From the NCBI GenBank assembly GCA_041689935.1, contig JBDNFI010000061.1, positions 1 through 39,454 of the forward strand: 39,454 nt of DNA. The letters are read 5' to 3'. A model generated the notes under the pieces. The model was not told the origin of the DNA and did not search any database. It saw only the letters and a list, made by a program, of their open reading frames with translations. Shown here one piece after another: positions 25,923 through 34,027 of this stretch. The position numbers and the translations under genes are program-made. Origin of the DNA: CAXBDP01 sp041689935. Its GTDB lineage: Bacteria > Bacteroidota > Bacteroidia > Cytophagales > Cyclobacteriaceae. Every line of letters starts with the position of its first letter. Positions within the stretch are counted from its first letter, which is position 1.

Positions 25923-26441
25923 TTATGCTCTTGGTTCTACATAACCTTTGATGGAAAGTCTGGAAATGCTTGGATTCGTATTTGCAGTAATGGTAATGAT
26001 TGGATTCTGCTGCATTGGCTTTCCTGAGCTATTAAATTCCACTTGAATTTGTCCTTTTCCACCTACTGGTATTGGTTCTTTGGAGAATGAAGGGACTGTA
26101 CATCCACAACTTGCTGTTGCATTTTGGATAATCAACGGAGCTTCACCCACATTTATAAACTCAAAGATGTGTCTTACCACTTCGCCTTCTTTAATATTGC
26201 CAAAATCATATTCTGTCTGCTCAAATTTGAACAATGGTGCAGGGCCTGTTTGGGCTCTTTGCTGGGAAACTACCTGACTGTTTGTTTGAGGAATGCGGCT
26301 TTCCATCGTTACGCCTCGGTTTTCAACGTCGGCCAGTCTTCTTTCAAGATTTGATATTCTTTGTTCGAGTTCAGAATCATCTTGGCAGCTAAACGAAACA
26401 CCAACAAGAATTAAGCCCACAAGTAGGATATTTGCTTTCAT
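25923..26441 (-). CDS. DUF1573 lipoprotein with coiled-coil start
   Basis: 172 aa. A lipobox (GVSFSC, Cys19) is followed by a coiled coil (LEQRISNLERRLADVENRG) and a DUF1573 immunoglobulin-like domain: FEQTEYDFGNIKEGEVVRHIFEFINVGEAPLIIQNATASCGCTVP, with the family's CGC pair. DUF1573 proteins are abundant in Bacteroidota and of unknown function; the ASPM/Spd-2/Hydin-type fold suggests protein binding. Part of the nusB-coaE cluster. Confidence 0.92.
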   Translation of the reverse strand: MKANILLVGLILVGVSFSCQDDSELEQRISNLERRLADVENRGVTMESRIPQTNSQVVSQQRAQTGPAPLFKFEQTEYDFGNIKEGEVVRHIFEFINVGEAPLIIQNATASCGCTVPSFSKEPIPVGGKGQIQVEFNSSGKPMQQNPIITITANTNPSISRLSIKGYVEPRA

Positions 26442-26467
26442 AATTTAACGAATTTTTGGGTTCAAAT

Positions 26468-26767
26468 TTATTTTTTGTTCTTCAATTGTCCAATCAGGTC
26501 GTCTACATCGAAAAGCAATCTTTCAGCCTTTTCTTTGGCATCTGTAATTACTTTTTCGCTGTCAGATTTCGCTTTATTCAATGGCTTTTGTTGTTGATCC
26601 ATCAGCTCCTCAACAAGTTCTTCCAGTTTTTTTTTGTATTTATCTAGTCTATAAGACAGTTTATCTCTGGTATTGGCGCCTTTGTCGGGTGCATATAAAA
26701 CACCAACTGCCGCACCTGCCACTACGCCCACTAAAAATGCGAAGAATGTTCCGCTTGATTTGCTCAT
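26468..26767 (-). CDS. YtxH-domain protein
   Basis: 99 aa with an N-terminal glycine-zipper-like membrane helix (FFAFLVGVVAGAAVGVLYAPDKG, the YtxH signature) and a long amphipathic helix (about residues 38-95) rich in Lys and Glu. General stress-type small protein, role unknown. It lies between nusB and the DUF1573 gene, the normal place in Bacteroidota. Confidence 0.9.
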   Translation of the reverse strand: MSKSSGTFFAFLVGVVAGAAVGVLYAPDKGANTRDKLSYRLDKYKKKLEELVEELMDQQQKPLNKAKSDSEKVITDAKEKAERLLFDVDDLIGQLKNKK

Positions 26768-26784
26768 TTTTTAGGTCTTTTATA

Positions 26785-27960
26785 TTATTTATTATCTATT
26801 AATCCCCTGCCACTCTTTTTCAAAATTCCCTTTTCTTTCAGTTCTGTTCCAACTGCATCTAACACTCCATTAATAAACTGCTTACTCTTAGGCGTGCTAT
26901 ACAATTTTGAAATTTCAATATATTCATTTATTGTCACTTTTAAGGGAATCCCTGGAAAATTAAGCATCTCGGCAATAGCCATTGATATAATTATACGATC
27001 CATCATGGCAGTTCGTTCCACTTCCCAATTTTTAAGCAAATGTTCGAAATATTTCTCGTATTCTTGCTCATTTTCTACACATTGATCGTAGAGCGTTCGG
27101 AGGAAAATATCATCCTCCTCCCAATTGGTGGATAGCTCCATTATCTCAATTTGCTCCAACTCCAGATCCAAATCCTTAATGGTCTTTTTCACCATGCTTT
27201 TTACGATTTCCTTATCTTCACTCCAGTTAAGCTCATAGCTTTCGAAGTAGGACTTGATGCCATCGTACTTGAATATTACCTCCCGTGTAATGGCCCATAG
27301 GATGCTTTTATCCTCTTCTGCACTCGGATTAGATTTGGAGATATATTCCAAATAAGTACTGTTCTTTTTCAGTGCATCTTTATACCATTGCCACACCATT
27401 TCGGAATCTTGTTCCCAACCTGCATGGTTTCTTAGGAGTACATTCGTAAAGTTCTCATCTGCTTGGAAAGCCTTGATATAACGGTTTTCCACCAAATTGA
27501 ATTGTCCCGCATCTATTGGGGTATCAAAAAAGATTTTTTGTTTGCGCTTAAGCTCTATATCTGCTGCATTGGCAAACTCAATGATAAGGTTTACACTCTT
27601 AAGATAGGACTGAAATATCTTTTGTGTCTCGGCAATAAGCTGCTTGCGGTGATGCTCCACATCTACTTGCAACAAGCCTCGAAAGTGTGCTACAGCATGG
27701 ATCACTGCGTCTTTTGCTCGCTTAGGCGTATCATCAGGAAAGGCTATTCTGCCTTTCTGAAAATCAGATTTGAAGATATTAATGGCTCCCTTTTGGTAAA
27801 CCTTCAGCAACTCCATATCCTCCGGCTCGGCAGCCATAAGATCGGGCTGCAATTCTTGGATGATATTGTTGATGGCCAAGTTGAAATCAGACTGCTTACT
27901 TTGCTGGTAAGCATAAAATGCCTGCATGGCTTTGATTCTAAGGGCTCTGCGATTTAGCAT
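26785..27960 (-). CDS. nusB: Transcription antitermination factor NusB, Bacteroidota long form
   Basis: 391 aa, more than twice the 140-aa E. coli protein. The N-terminus MLNRRALRIKAMQAFYAYQQ is the normal NusB first helix. A long helical insertion (about residues 45-270) follows. The NusB core resumes at about 275 and includes WEVERTAMMDRIIISMAIAEML, FPGIPLKVTINEYIEISKLYSTPKSKQFINGVLD. It binds boxA RNA with NusE in rRNA antitermination. A TAAATTTG box (27988-27995, minus strand) could be the -7 element, but no TTG lies at the right spacing. Confidence 0.93.
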   Translation of the reverse strand: MLNRRALRIKAMQAFYAYQQSKQSDFNLAINNIIQELQPDLMAAEPEDMELLKVYQKGAINIFKSDFQKGRIAFPDDTPKRAKDAVIHAVAHFRGLLQVDVEHHRKQLIAETQKIFQSYLKSVNLIIEFANAADIELKRKQKIFFDTPIDAGQFNLVENRYIKAFQADENFTNVLLRNHAGWEQDSEMVWQWYKDALKKNSTYLEYISKSNPSAEEDKSILWAITREVIFKYDGIKSYFESYELNWSEDKEIVKSMVKKTIKDLDLELEQIEIMELSTNWEEDDIFLRTLYDQCVENEQEYEKYFEHLLKNWEVERTAMMDRIIISMAIAEMLNFPGIPLKVTINEYIEISKLYSTPKSKQFINGVLDAVGTELKEKGILKKSGRGLIDNK

Positions 27961-28033
27961 GAATTAAAAGAACGTTTTATCTAGGAACAAATTTACAAAA
28001 CCTGAAGGGAATACTTGGACTAATTCAGATTAA

Positions 28034-28071
28034 AAAATAATTCCTCCTTTATCTGAACAGAAAAGGAGGAA
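28034..28071 (-). terminator. Intrinsic terminator of the amino-acid dehydrogenase gene
   Basis: A perfect 10-bp stem (TTCCTCCTTT at 28041-28050 with 28062-28071), 11-nt loop, followed on the minus strand by ATTATTTTTTAA. It starts about 20 nt past the dehydrogenase stop and insulates nusB. Confidence 0.8.
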
Positions 28072-28091
28072 ATTAATTTAATGAAAGACGG

Positions 28092-29192
28092 TTAGAAGGA
28101 AAGCTTTACTTTTCCCATATCGTTAATTCTCTTTGTGGCCATAGCAATAGCCGCTTTTTGTGGATTGATTCCTTCCTTTTCGGAAAGCGTCAAGATGTCC
28201 ATGCAGGTTTCATAGATTTTCTCTGTTTGACTGTACGCTCTATCGCGGTTGTAATTGCCAAGGTATTCGTTATACACGTTGATCAACCCTCCCGCATTTA
28301 TTAAAAAATCAGGAGCAAAGACGATGTTGCGCTCCATGAGCATATTGCCATGCTTTTCTTCATCATGCAATTGATTATTTGCTGCACCCGCAATGATGTC
28401 GCATTTTAATTTATCAATAGTCTGATCATTTATAATTGCGCCTAATGCACAAGGAGCGAATATATCTGCGTTCACATCGTAAATCTCCTCTTGGCCCACT
28501 ACGATTGCGCCGTACTCTTTGGCTACAAATTGCAATCGATCTTGAGAAATATCAGTAACATACACTTTTGCATTCTCTTTGGCCAAATATTCTACTAAGT
28601 ATGTTCCTACCTGCCCAACGCCTTGTACCGTAATGGTTTTGCCCGTAAGGCTATCATTGCCGTATACTTTTTTGGCTGCGGCTTTCATTCCCAAATAGGT
28701 GCCATAAGCAGTGACTGGCGATGGATCGCCTCCTCCACCAAGTGTTTCTGGAAGCCCCGTTACGTGCTTCGTTTCCATGCCTATATATTCCATATCACGT
28801 GTACGCATATTCACGTCTTCCGCTGTAATATATCTACCACCTAGGCTTTGCACAAAGCGCCCAAAGCGACGAAGAAACGCTTCAGTTTTCATTTTTGGGT
28901 CACCAATGATTACGGCTTTCCCACCGCCTAGATTTAGGCCCGAAATAGCTGCTTTGAACGTCATCCCGCGGCTTAGACGAAGCACATCTACCAACGCATC
29001 TTCCTCCTTTTCGTAATGCCACAGCCTAGTACCACCCAGCGCTGGACCCAGCACCGTATTATGTATGCCAATGAGCGCACGTAAACCTGTGGGCTCATCA
29101 TAGCAATACACCAACTGCTCATGACCCAATTTGCTGATTTCTTCGAAAGCAGATATTTTTTTTTCGCGTTTTATTTCATTTACTTCTATCAT
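28092..29192 (-). CDS. Glu/Leu/Phe/Val dehydrogenase (leucine dehydrogenase-like)
   Basis: Oxidative deamination of an amino acid to a 2-oxo acid with NAD+, cytoplasmic. Landmarks: ALGGTRLWHY, catalytic lysines in MTFKAAISG (Lys80) and NLGGGKAVI (Lys92), ITAEDVN, TGKTITVQGVGQVGTYL (Rossmann), and FAPDFLINAGGLINVY near the end. 366 aa and the substrate pocket sequence are typical of leucine/branched-chain dehydrogenases, but substrate choice needs assay. I chose ATG 29192 because the 25 residues before it (from 29267) do not match the family. Own promoter (29276-29306) and terminator. Confidence 0.92.
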   Translation of the reverse strand: MIEVNEIKREKKISAFEEISKLGHEQLVYCYDEPTGLRALIGIHNTVLGPALGGTRLWHYEKEEDALVDVLRLSRGMTFKAAISGLNLGGGKAVIIGDPKMKTEAFLRRFGRFVQSLGGRYITAEDVNMRTRDMEYIGMETKHVTGLPETLGGGGDPSPVTAYGTYLGMKAAAKKVYGNDSLTGKTITVQGVGQVGTYLVEYLAKENAKVYVTDISQDRLQFVAKEYGAIVVGQEEIYDVNADIFAPCALGAIINDQTIDKLKCDIIAGAANNQLHDEEKHGNMLMERNIVFAPDFLINAGGLINVYNEYLGNYNRDRAYSQTEKIYETCMDILTLSEKEGINPQKAAIAMATKRINDMGKVKLSF

Positions 29193-29275
29193 TATCGTCC
29201 TTTGTGTAGTGTTTGGAATAAAATTACATGGTGGAAGGAAAATTATATTTGGAAATACGAATTTCAAACCTGTCG

Positions 29276-29306
29276 CAAAAGTAGATTATTTTTCAAACTA
29301 TTTCAA
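29276..29306 (-). promoter_or_regulatory. Bacteroidota-type promoter of the dehydrogenase
   Basis: On the minus strand: TTG (29306-29304), a 20-nt spacer and TACTTTTG (29283-29276), matching the -33/-7 pattern. The expected start is near 29269, leaving a leader of about 75 nt before the ATG at 29192. Confidence 0.7.
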
Positions 29307-29355
29307 TGCTATTCGTGTAATGAATAAGCCCGTAAGTCAATTAGTGTAATCGTTT

Positions 29356-31149
29356 GTGAAGGAACTCAGCTATCTCAATAAATATTTATATACCTACAAG
29401 CATCTCCTTTTGCTTGGGATTCTATTTGTCATTATTTCCAATGTCTTTGCCATTATTCCGGCGCAGCTTGTCCGTAATGCCATAGACTTAGTGCAGGAAA
29501 ATCTCCAATTGTATTTTATGTTCAATGGCTTTGAGCTGCAATCGGATGTATATGCCAATATTGCAGGAGCTGTATTCGTGTATGCGATACTCATGCTTGT
29601 GATGGCACTTTTGCGAGGGGTATTCTTATTCCTAGTTCGCCAGAGCATTATTGTGATGTCCCGCCATATTGAGTATGACTTAAAAAACGAAATATATGCT
29701 CATTATCAGCAATTGCCCTTAAGCTTTTATAGACGGAACAATACAGGCGACCTTATCGCGCGTATCTCGGAAGATGTAAGTAGAGTAAGAATGTACTTAG
29801 GACCCGCCATTATGTATGGGCTGAATCTACTCGCTTTGTTATTTATGGTCATCCCATATATGATTTCCGTCAACCCGAAACTTACCTTATACGCGCTCAT
29901 TCCGCTGCCCTTTCTATCGCTCAGTATCTATTTTGTCAATAATATTATCCAGAAGAGATCGGAGGAGATTCAACAGAGTTTATCTGGCTTGAGCACTTTC
30001 GTGCAAGAAGCCTTTTCGGGTATTCGGGTCATCAAATCATTCGTCCGCGAGGAAGATTCATTGAATCAATTCGACAAAGCCAGTGAAGACTACAAGGAAA
30101 AATCGCTGGAGCTTTCACTGGTTAATTCTCTTTTCTTTCCTCTAATTCTTGCCTTAATTGGCCTGAGTGTGATTCTTACTGTGTACATAGGTGGTGTAGA
30201 GGTAATCAATGGGAGTATTACCTACGGAAATATCGCTGAATTTATTATCTATGTAAATATGCTCACTTGGCCCGTGACCTCACTTGGCTGGGTCACCTCT
30301 ATGGTACAAAGAGCTGCTGCCTCGCAAAAAAGAATTAACGAATTTCTGAAAACGGAGAATGACATCACCTCAGAGTTGAAAATAGAGCGGGAGGTGAAAG
30401 GAACCATTAGCTTTCGCAATGTTTCTTTGGTCTATCCAGATTCTGGCATCAAGGCACTTAATAATATCAGCTTCGAAATAGGCGAAGGCGAATCCATCGC
30501 TATTATTGGCACGACAGGTTCTGGCAAAAGCACCATTGCGAATCTTATTTGCAGAATGTACGATCCCACAGGAGGCGAAATCTTAGTAGATGGGCAATCC
30601 ATCAAAGATTACTCCCTACCCTCTCTGCGTGGGCAAATTGGTTATGTTCCTCAAGATGTTTTCTTATTCTCAGATACAATCGCCAATAATATTGCTTTCG
30701 GCAAGGACAAAATCACCGAGGATGAAATTATAAGAGCCGCAAAAAATGCCGACTTAGCAGAAAATATTTCTCGTTTTCCCAACGGCTACGAAACTCGTCT
30801 TGGCGAAAGAGGCATCACTCTTTCTGGTGGCCAAAAGCAACGGGTGAGTATTGCAAGAGCCATTGCCCGTGACCCGAAAATATTGGTATTGGACGATTGC
30901 CTTTCTGCTGTCGATACCAAGACTGAAAATGCCATATTGAATAGTCTCAAAGAGGTGATGAAAGACCGCACCACCATCATCATTTCGCATCGAGTTTCAT
31001 CAGCCAAGCTAGCCGACAAAATAGTGGTGTTGGATGATGGCCACATTGTGGAGCAAGGCACACATAAGAACTTGATGAAGAAAAACGGTGCCTACCGTGA
31101 GCTTTACGAAAAACAATTGATGGCTGAAGATGTGGTTGGTGAGGTTTAA
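29356..31149 (+). CDS. ABC exporter with Asp in place of the Walker B glutamate
   Basis: 597-aa fused half-transporter, six helices then ATPase domain. Walker A GTTGSGKST is at 385-393, signature LSGGQKQR intact, and switch histidine in IISHRVSS. Walker B reads ILVLDDCLSAVD, so the catalytic Glu is Asp. This is seen in one half of heterodimeric exporters (TM287/288 type); no partner gene is adjacent here. The start is GTG at 29356 (MKELSYLNKY), supported by the family start. It is divergently arranged from the dehydrogenase, with no clear promoter seen for it. The substrate is unknown. Confidence 0.88.
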   Translation: MKELSYLNKYLYTYKHLLLLGILFVIISNVFAIIPAQLVRNAIDLVQENLQLYFMFNGFELQSDVYANIAGAVFVYAILMLVMALLRGVFLFLVRQSIIVMSRHIEYDLKNEIYAHYQQLPLSFYRRNNTGDLIARISEDVSRVRMYLGPAIMYGLNLLALLFMVIPYMISVNPKLTLYALIPLPFLSLSIYFVNNIIQKRSEEIQQSLSGLSTFVQEAFSGIRVIKSFVREEDSLNQFDKASEDYKEKSLELSLVNSLFFPLILALIGLSVILTVYIGGVEVINGSITYGNIAEFIIYVNMLTWPVTSLGWVTSMVQRAAASQKRINEFLKTENDITSELKIEREVKGTISFRNVSLVYPDSGIKALNNISFEIGEGESIAIIGTTGSGKSTIANLICRMYDPTGGEILVDGQSIKDYSLPSLRGQIGYVPQDVFLFSDTIANNIAFGKDKITEDEIIRAAKNADLAENISRFPNGYETRLGERGITLSGGQKQRVSIARAIARDPKILVLDDCLSAVDTKTENAILNSLKEVMKDRTTIIISHRVSSAKLADKIVVLDDGHIVEQGTHKNLMKKNGAYRELYEKQLMAEDVVGEV

Positions 31150-31340
31150 ATTTAGTAACAGTCTTAGATGAAGCTATCCAAATGGCTAATATCAGCTTTA
31201 AACTGATACCGAAATAAAGAACTAGGTCTAAGAAGAAGCGTGAATTCTATACGTTAAATTAAGCTAATATTTAGTTTAATTTTACTTTTTTAAATAATTC
31301 TGATTTTTTATTAAAATTTTCGCATCAACATTTTTGATAT
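31150..31340. other. AT-rich intergenic DNA before the tandem repeat
   Basis: No gene or strong terminator seen. A weak palindrome ATCAG-CTTTAAA-CTGAT lies shortly after the ABC gene stop. The DNA becomes very AT-rich (runs of A and T) toward the 8-bp repeat. Confidence 0.6.
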
Positions 31341-31436
31341 TAATTCATTAATTCATTAATTCATTAATTCATTAATTCATTAATTCATTAATTCATTAAT
31401 TCGTTAATTCGTTAATTCGTTAATTCGTTAATTCAT
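31341..31436. repeat. 12-copy 8-bp tandem repeat (TAATTCAT / TAATTCGT)
   Basis: Twelve perfect 8-bp units without gaps: seven TAATTCAT, four TAATTCGT, one TAATTCAT. The four GT variants are contiguous, which suggests spread by slippage or unequal exchange. The array ends 34 nt before the ACG codon where the following small ORF is likely to begin. It is not in any reading frame. Confidence 0.97.
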
Positions 31437-31470
31437 ATTTAAATCATTATTAAACTAAATCATTACGATC

Positions 31471-31698
31471 ACGAAAAAAAGAGTAAAAATTCTCGCATCC
31501 ACCATCCTTTTTTTAGGCATTTCCTTCTTAACCTTTCAAACGTCTAAAGCTACCGTAACGTGTTTTAGTATGGTTGATTTCGGAGTGGGTGAGTATGCAA
31601 TTTATCGCTGCACCCCAGGCCCAGAAGGTTGCCAAACTGTATTTGCAGATAACTGGCTAGTTCCGAGTCTGTGTAGTAACGAAGGTACTATTCAATAA
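31471..31698 (+). CDS. Small cysteine-containing secreted peptide, no standard start codon
   Basis: The open frame reads (T)KKRVKILASTILFLGISF, a classic signal peptide, then ATVTCFSMVDFGVGEYAIYRC, GPEGCQ and PSLCSNEGTIQ before a TAA at 31696: about 75 aa with four cysteines in the mature part. The codon where ATG is expected is ACG (31471-31473), and no in-frame ATG, GTG or TTG follows the upstream stop at 31456; ATT at 31462 is the best rare start. Size and place before a surface lipoprotein resemble the NVEALA-type peptides of Bacteroidota, but the NVEALA motif itself is absent. It may use a rare start or be inactive by one substitution. 12 nt separate it from the lipoprotein gene. Confidence 0.55.
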   Translation, partial: TKKRVKILASTILFLGISFLTFQTSKATVTCFSMVDFGVGEYAIYRCTPGPEGCQTVFADNWLVPSLCSNEGTIQ

Positions 31699-31710
31699 AA
31701 AATTACTTTT

Positions 31711-32763
31711 ATGAAATATCTATTCATCTTTTTCTTATTCTTTCTTACAAGCTGTACCAACTCGAATCCTGAGTTAGTACAGCTTGTTTCAGCTGAAGCT
31801 GTGGTTAAGCCTTATGAGGATATATTCATCCGTTGCCCTGCGCCCTTCGGAATTCAATCTGCCAAAGGAAAAGTTATCATTCTTAATAGTTGTGGAGATT
31901 ATCCGGTACAAATCATTGATTTGTCGAATGATAAAGAATATTGGGTAGGTAGTTTTGGCGATGGCCCCAACGAAATAGGTCATGCAGTAGGCATGCTCAG
32001 CTACGTTAATGAACCAAACCTATTAGTCAAGATACTTGATCAAAGAAGGCAAAGTATTATTCGAGTTATGGCCAAAGATGATGAATATTACCTACAAGAA
32101 GAAAAAAGTTTCCCTCCGGTGATTTCTGCGTATAAAGACGTTATCGAGCTTGAGGATGGTAGCATTCTTTACAATCGTGTTCAAGCGGAGTACAATATAG
32201 GCAAGTGGCTGCCTACTGGGGAGGAATTATTTGTTATGGATTTTCAACCGGATATTGGATATCCAGAAGAAAGTGGTTTTGGTTGGCTTGCTGAAAAAGG
32301 AATGAGTTATTATAATAAGCTAATAGTAAACCCAAATAGCGGGAAAATTATACAAATTTTGCGAATGTTCCCATACATGATAGCCTATGACGATCAATTG
32401 CAACTCCTGGAAATAAAACAAACCCAAGAAAATGTTCCCAAGCCGGATTTGTCTCTTTCGGGCTCAGAAAAATTTGATGACATCCTTACTTTCGCTTTAG
32501 ATGCGCAGCCAGGCCCAGACTATTTCTATGTATTTAACCCAAATTCTACCATGAGTCAAAGACTTACAGGAGAACTAATTGAACCATCGATCGACATCTA
32601 CAATTGGGATATGGAATTGGTAGCTTCCTTGAAGCTGGACAAATTACTAAACCTTTTTACCATTGATTTCGAAAATAAAAAAATATACGGAATTACTTTT
32701 GGTTCTGGAGATCAGGTCTTGGGAGAAGTAAGCATACCAGCTTCCTTACATCAGTTCTTTTGA
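31711..32763 (+). CDS. Lipoprotein, probable beta-propeller (BF3164-like)
   Basis: 350 aa. Lipobox FLTSC gives Cys15. Blocks with alternating strands and glycines (SAKGKVIILNSCGDYPVQIIDL, YWVGSFGDGPNEIGHA, IDIYNWDMELVASLKLDKL, FTIDFENKKIYGITF) look like blades of a six-bladed propeller; this fits the BF3164/TolB-like lipoproteins that accompany small secreted peptides in Bacteroidota. There are cysteines near the start of the mature protein (RCPAPFG, NSCGDY). It likely sits on the periplasmic or outer face. Function is unknown. Confidence 0.72.
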   Translation: MKYLFIFFLFFLTSCTNSNPELVQLVSAEAVVKPYEDIFIRCPAPFGIQSAKGKVIILNSCGDYPVQIIDLSNDKEYWVGSFGDGPNEIGHAVGMLSYVNEPNLLVKILDQRRQSIIRVMAKDDEYYLQEEKSFPPVISAYKDVIELEDGSILYNRVQAEYNIGKWLPTGEELFVMDFQPDIGYPEESGFGWLAEKGMSYYNKLIVNPNSGKIIQILRMFPYMIAYDDQLQLLEIKQTQENVPKPDLSLSGSEKFDDILTFALDAQPGPDYFYVFNPNSTMSQRLTGELIEPSIDIYNWDMELVASLKLDKLLNLFTIDFENKKIYGITFGSGDQVLGEVSIPASLHQFF

Positions 32764-32786
32764 TTCATCTTAAAAGTCTAAACCCC

Positions 32787-33425
32787 ATGAAAAGTTTGCT
32801 CAAAATGTTGATCCTATTATTTTTATACCAAATATCCTTCACCAGCTTAGGACAAGCAGTAATGGATGAGTATATGCTAAAGCAAAAAGCCACTCAATTG
32901 GAGATTTTAAATACAATGGGTGCCGATAAACCAATGAATGCACTGGAGAGTTTTCGTTTAAGTACAAAAGGCTACGCAACCTATTTCTCTTATTGGTACC
33001 AATTAATTACTGCAGCAGGAATGGAGGATTATTACCGTTCAGATGATTTTATAGTTAATTTCTATGTACTGGACGAAAGATTTGAACAATTACCTGAGGA
33101 CCTCAGAAAGCGAATGATTGATCCAAAAAACAAGGAAAAAATTCAAAAATTCCTGAAACATTACCTATGCATAAGTGAACCCTATGAAACCTTTGTGGAT
33201 TTCGCTGAGGTGGGTAATATTAATAATCTTAATGGCGAAAACATAAATATCAAATACCAAGTGGTCCCTGTTCCAGAAAGCGATAAACGCAGAAGTCTAA
33301 GCGATATTGCAATAAAAACAGCTACAGCAAATAAAGTCAAATTTGGACTTCCATTTAAGGTTACAAACGGTTATTGCATTTTGCTCTACGACTTTTTCCC
33401 CGGCACCCTCGATTATTTTAAATAA
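32787..33425 (+). CDS. Secreted FAS1 (fasciclin)-like protein
   Basis: 212 aa with a signal peptide (MKSLLKMLILLFLYQISF ... GQA). The stretch YWYQLITAAGMEDYYRSDDF, NFYVLDERFEQLPEDLRKRM and KIQKFLKHYLC follows the FAS1 pattern (helix, AxxD-like strand, FxxLP, then the L-x-x-H-Y helix-end); similarity is distant. FAS1 domains mediate adhesion. A frame from TTG at 32760 exists but the ATG at 32787 matches the signal peptide. 23 nt separate it from the lipoprotein, so the three genes 31471-33425 could be one operon. Confidence 0.65.
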   Translation: MKSLLKMLILLFLYQISFTSLGQAVMDEYMLKQKATQLEILNTMGADKPMNALESFRLSTKGYATYFSYWYQLITAAGMEDYYRSDDFIVNFYVLDERFEQLPEDLRKRMIDPKNKEKIQKFLKHYLCISEPYETFVDFAEVGNINNLNGENINIKYQVVPVPESDKRRSLSDIAIKTATANKVKFGLPFKVTNGYCILLYDFFPGTLDYFK

Positions 33426-33536
33426 TGGCTATTCACAGCCGCTGCACCAGCCTGTAAAAATCGATCATGGTAATGCGAAAAGCCTCCAAATCTAAAGGGA
33501 GGAATTACCATATTCTCATTGATGTAAATGGCCTTG

Positions 33537-33660
33537 TCCTGTTTTCAACATAAAATTTTCTGGCTTATTAACACGATAAAAATCAACTATTTATAGTTTT
33601 AACATTTTGAATTTGGGTACTGCAAGTTAATTTAGGTGGTGTTTTTCAAAGAAAACAGGA
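33537..33660. repeat. 124-bp segment bounded by 10-bp inverted repeats
   Basis: TCCTGTTTTC at 33537-33546 is the exact reverse complement of GAAAACAGGA at 33651-33660. The interior is AT-rich with no ORF. It ends six bases before the chimeric CbpA-tail frame. It could be a very small nonautonomous element or chance. Confidence 0.4.
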
Positions 33661-33666
33661 ACAGAA

Positions 33667-34026
33667 GTGGCTCCATCAGCATCCAAGTTATTGAAAAGGT
33701 CAAAGGCCGAAAACAAGGTTTTTTATTCGGCTGGTGCTGGTGAGAGCAAAGAAGAGATTGAGCAGAAAGCAACCTTTGAAGCCCTTTTTGAGCAGGCAAA
33801 TTTGAACCTCAATGCAAACCTGATAAAAGGAGTAATTTGTGGCTATAGAATAGAAGAAAATGAAACGCAAAACGAAACCAAAGTAAAATTGAAAGGAAAA
33901 GGCTTTCCTGTATATAAGGTCGAAGGAGAATTTGGCGATCTCATACTCACTTATCGAATAAAGATTCCTACGAATCTGAGCGAAAAAGAAAAGGAGCTAT
34001 TTCAGGAATTACAAAAAATAAGATAA
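33667..34026 (+). pseudogene. CbpA (DnaJ-class co-chaperone) tail, chimeric frame
   Basis: Residues about 66-119 (from ETQNETKVKLKGKGF, through VEGEFGDLILTYRIKIP, to NLSEKEKELFQELQK) are the end of the C-terminal domain II of a DnaJ/CbpA co-chaperone. The J domain (HPD) and most of the substrate-binding part are missing. Residues 1-65 (KAENKVFYSAGAGESKEEIEQKATFEALFEQ) do not fit DnaJ and are unrecognised; they are joined in frame. The only available start is GTG at 33667. This looks like a deletion fusion; one base separates it from cbpM. Confidence 0.65.
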
Positions 34027-34027
34027 C

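Noticed and set aside
26785..27960. NusB as a fusion protein because of its 391 aa
   Set aside because: Long NusB with an internal helical insertion is the usual Bacteroidota form.
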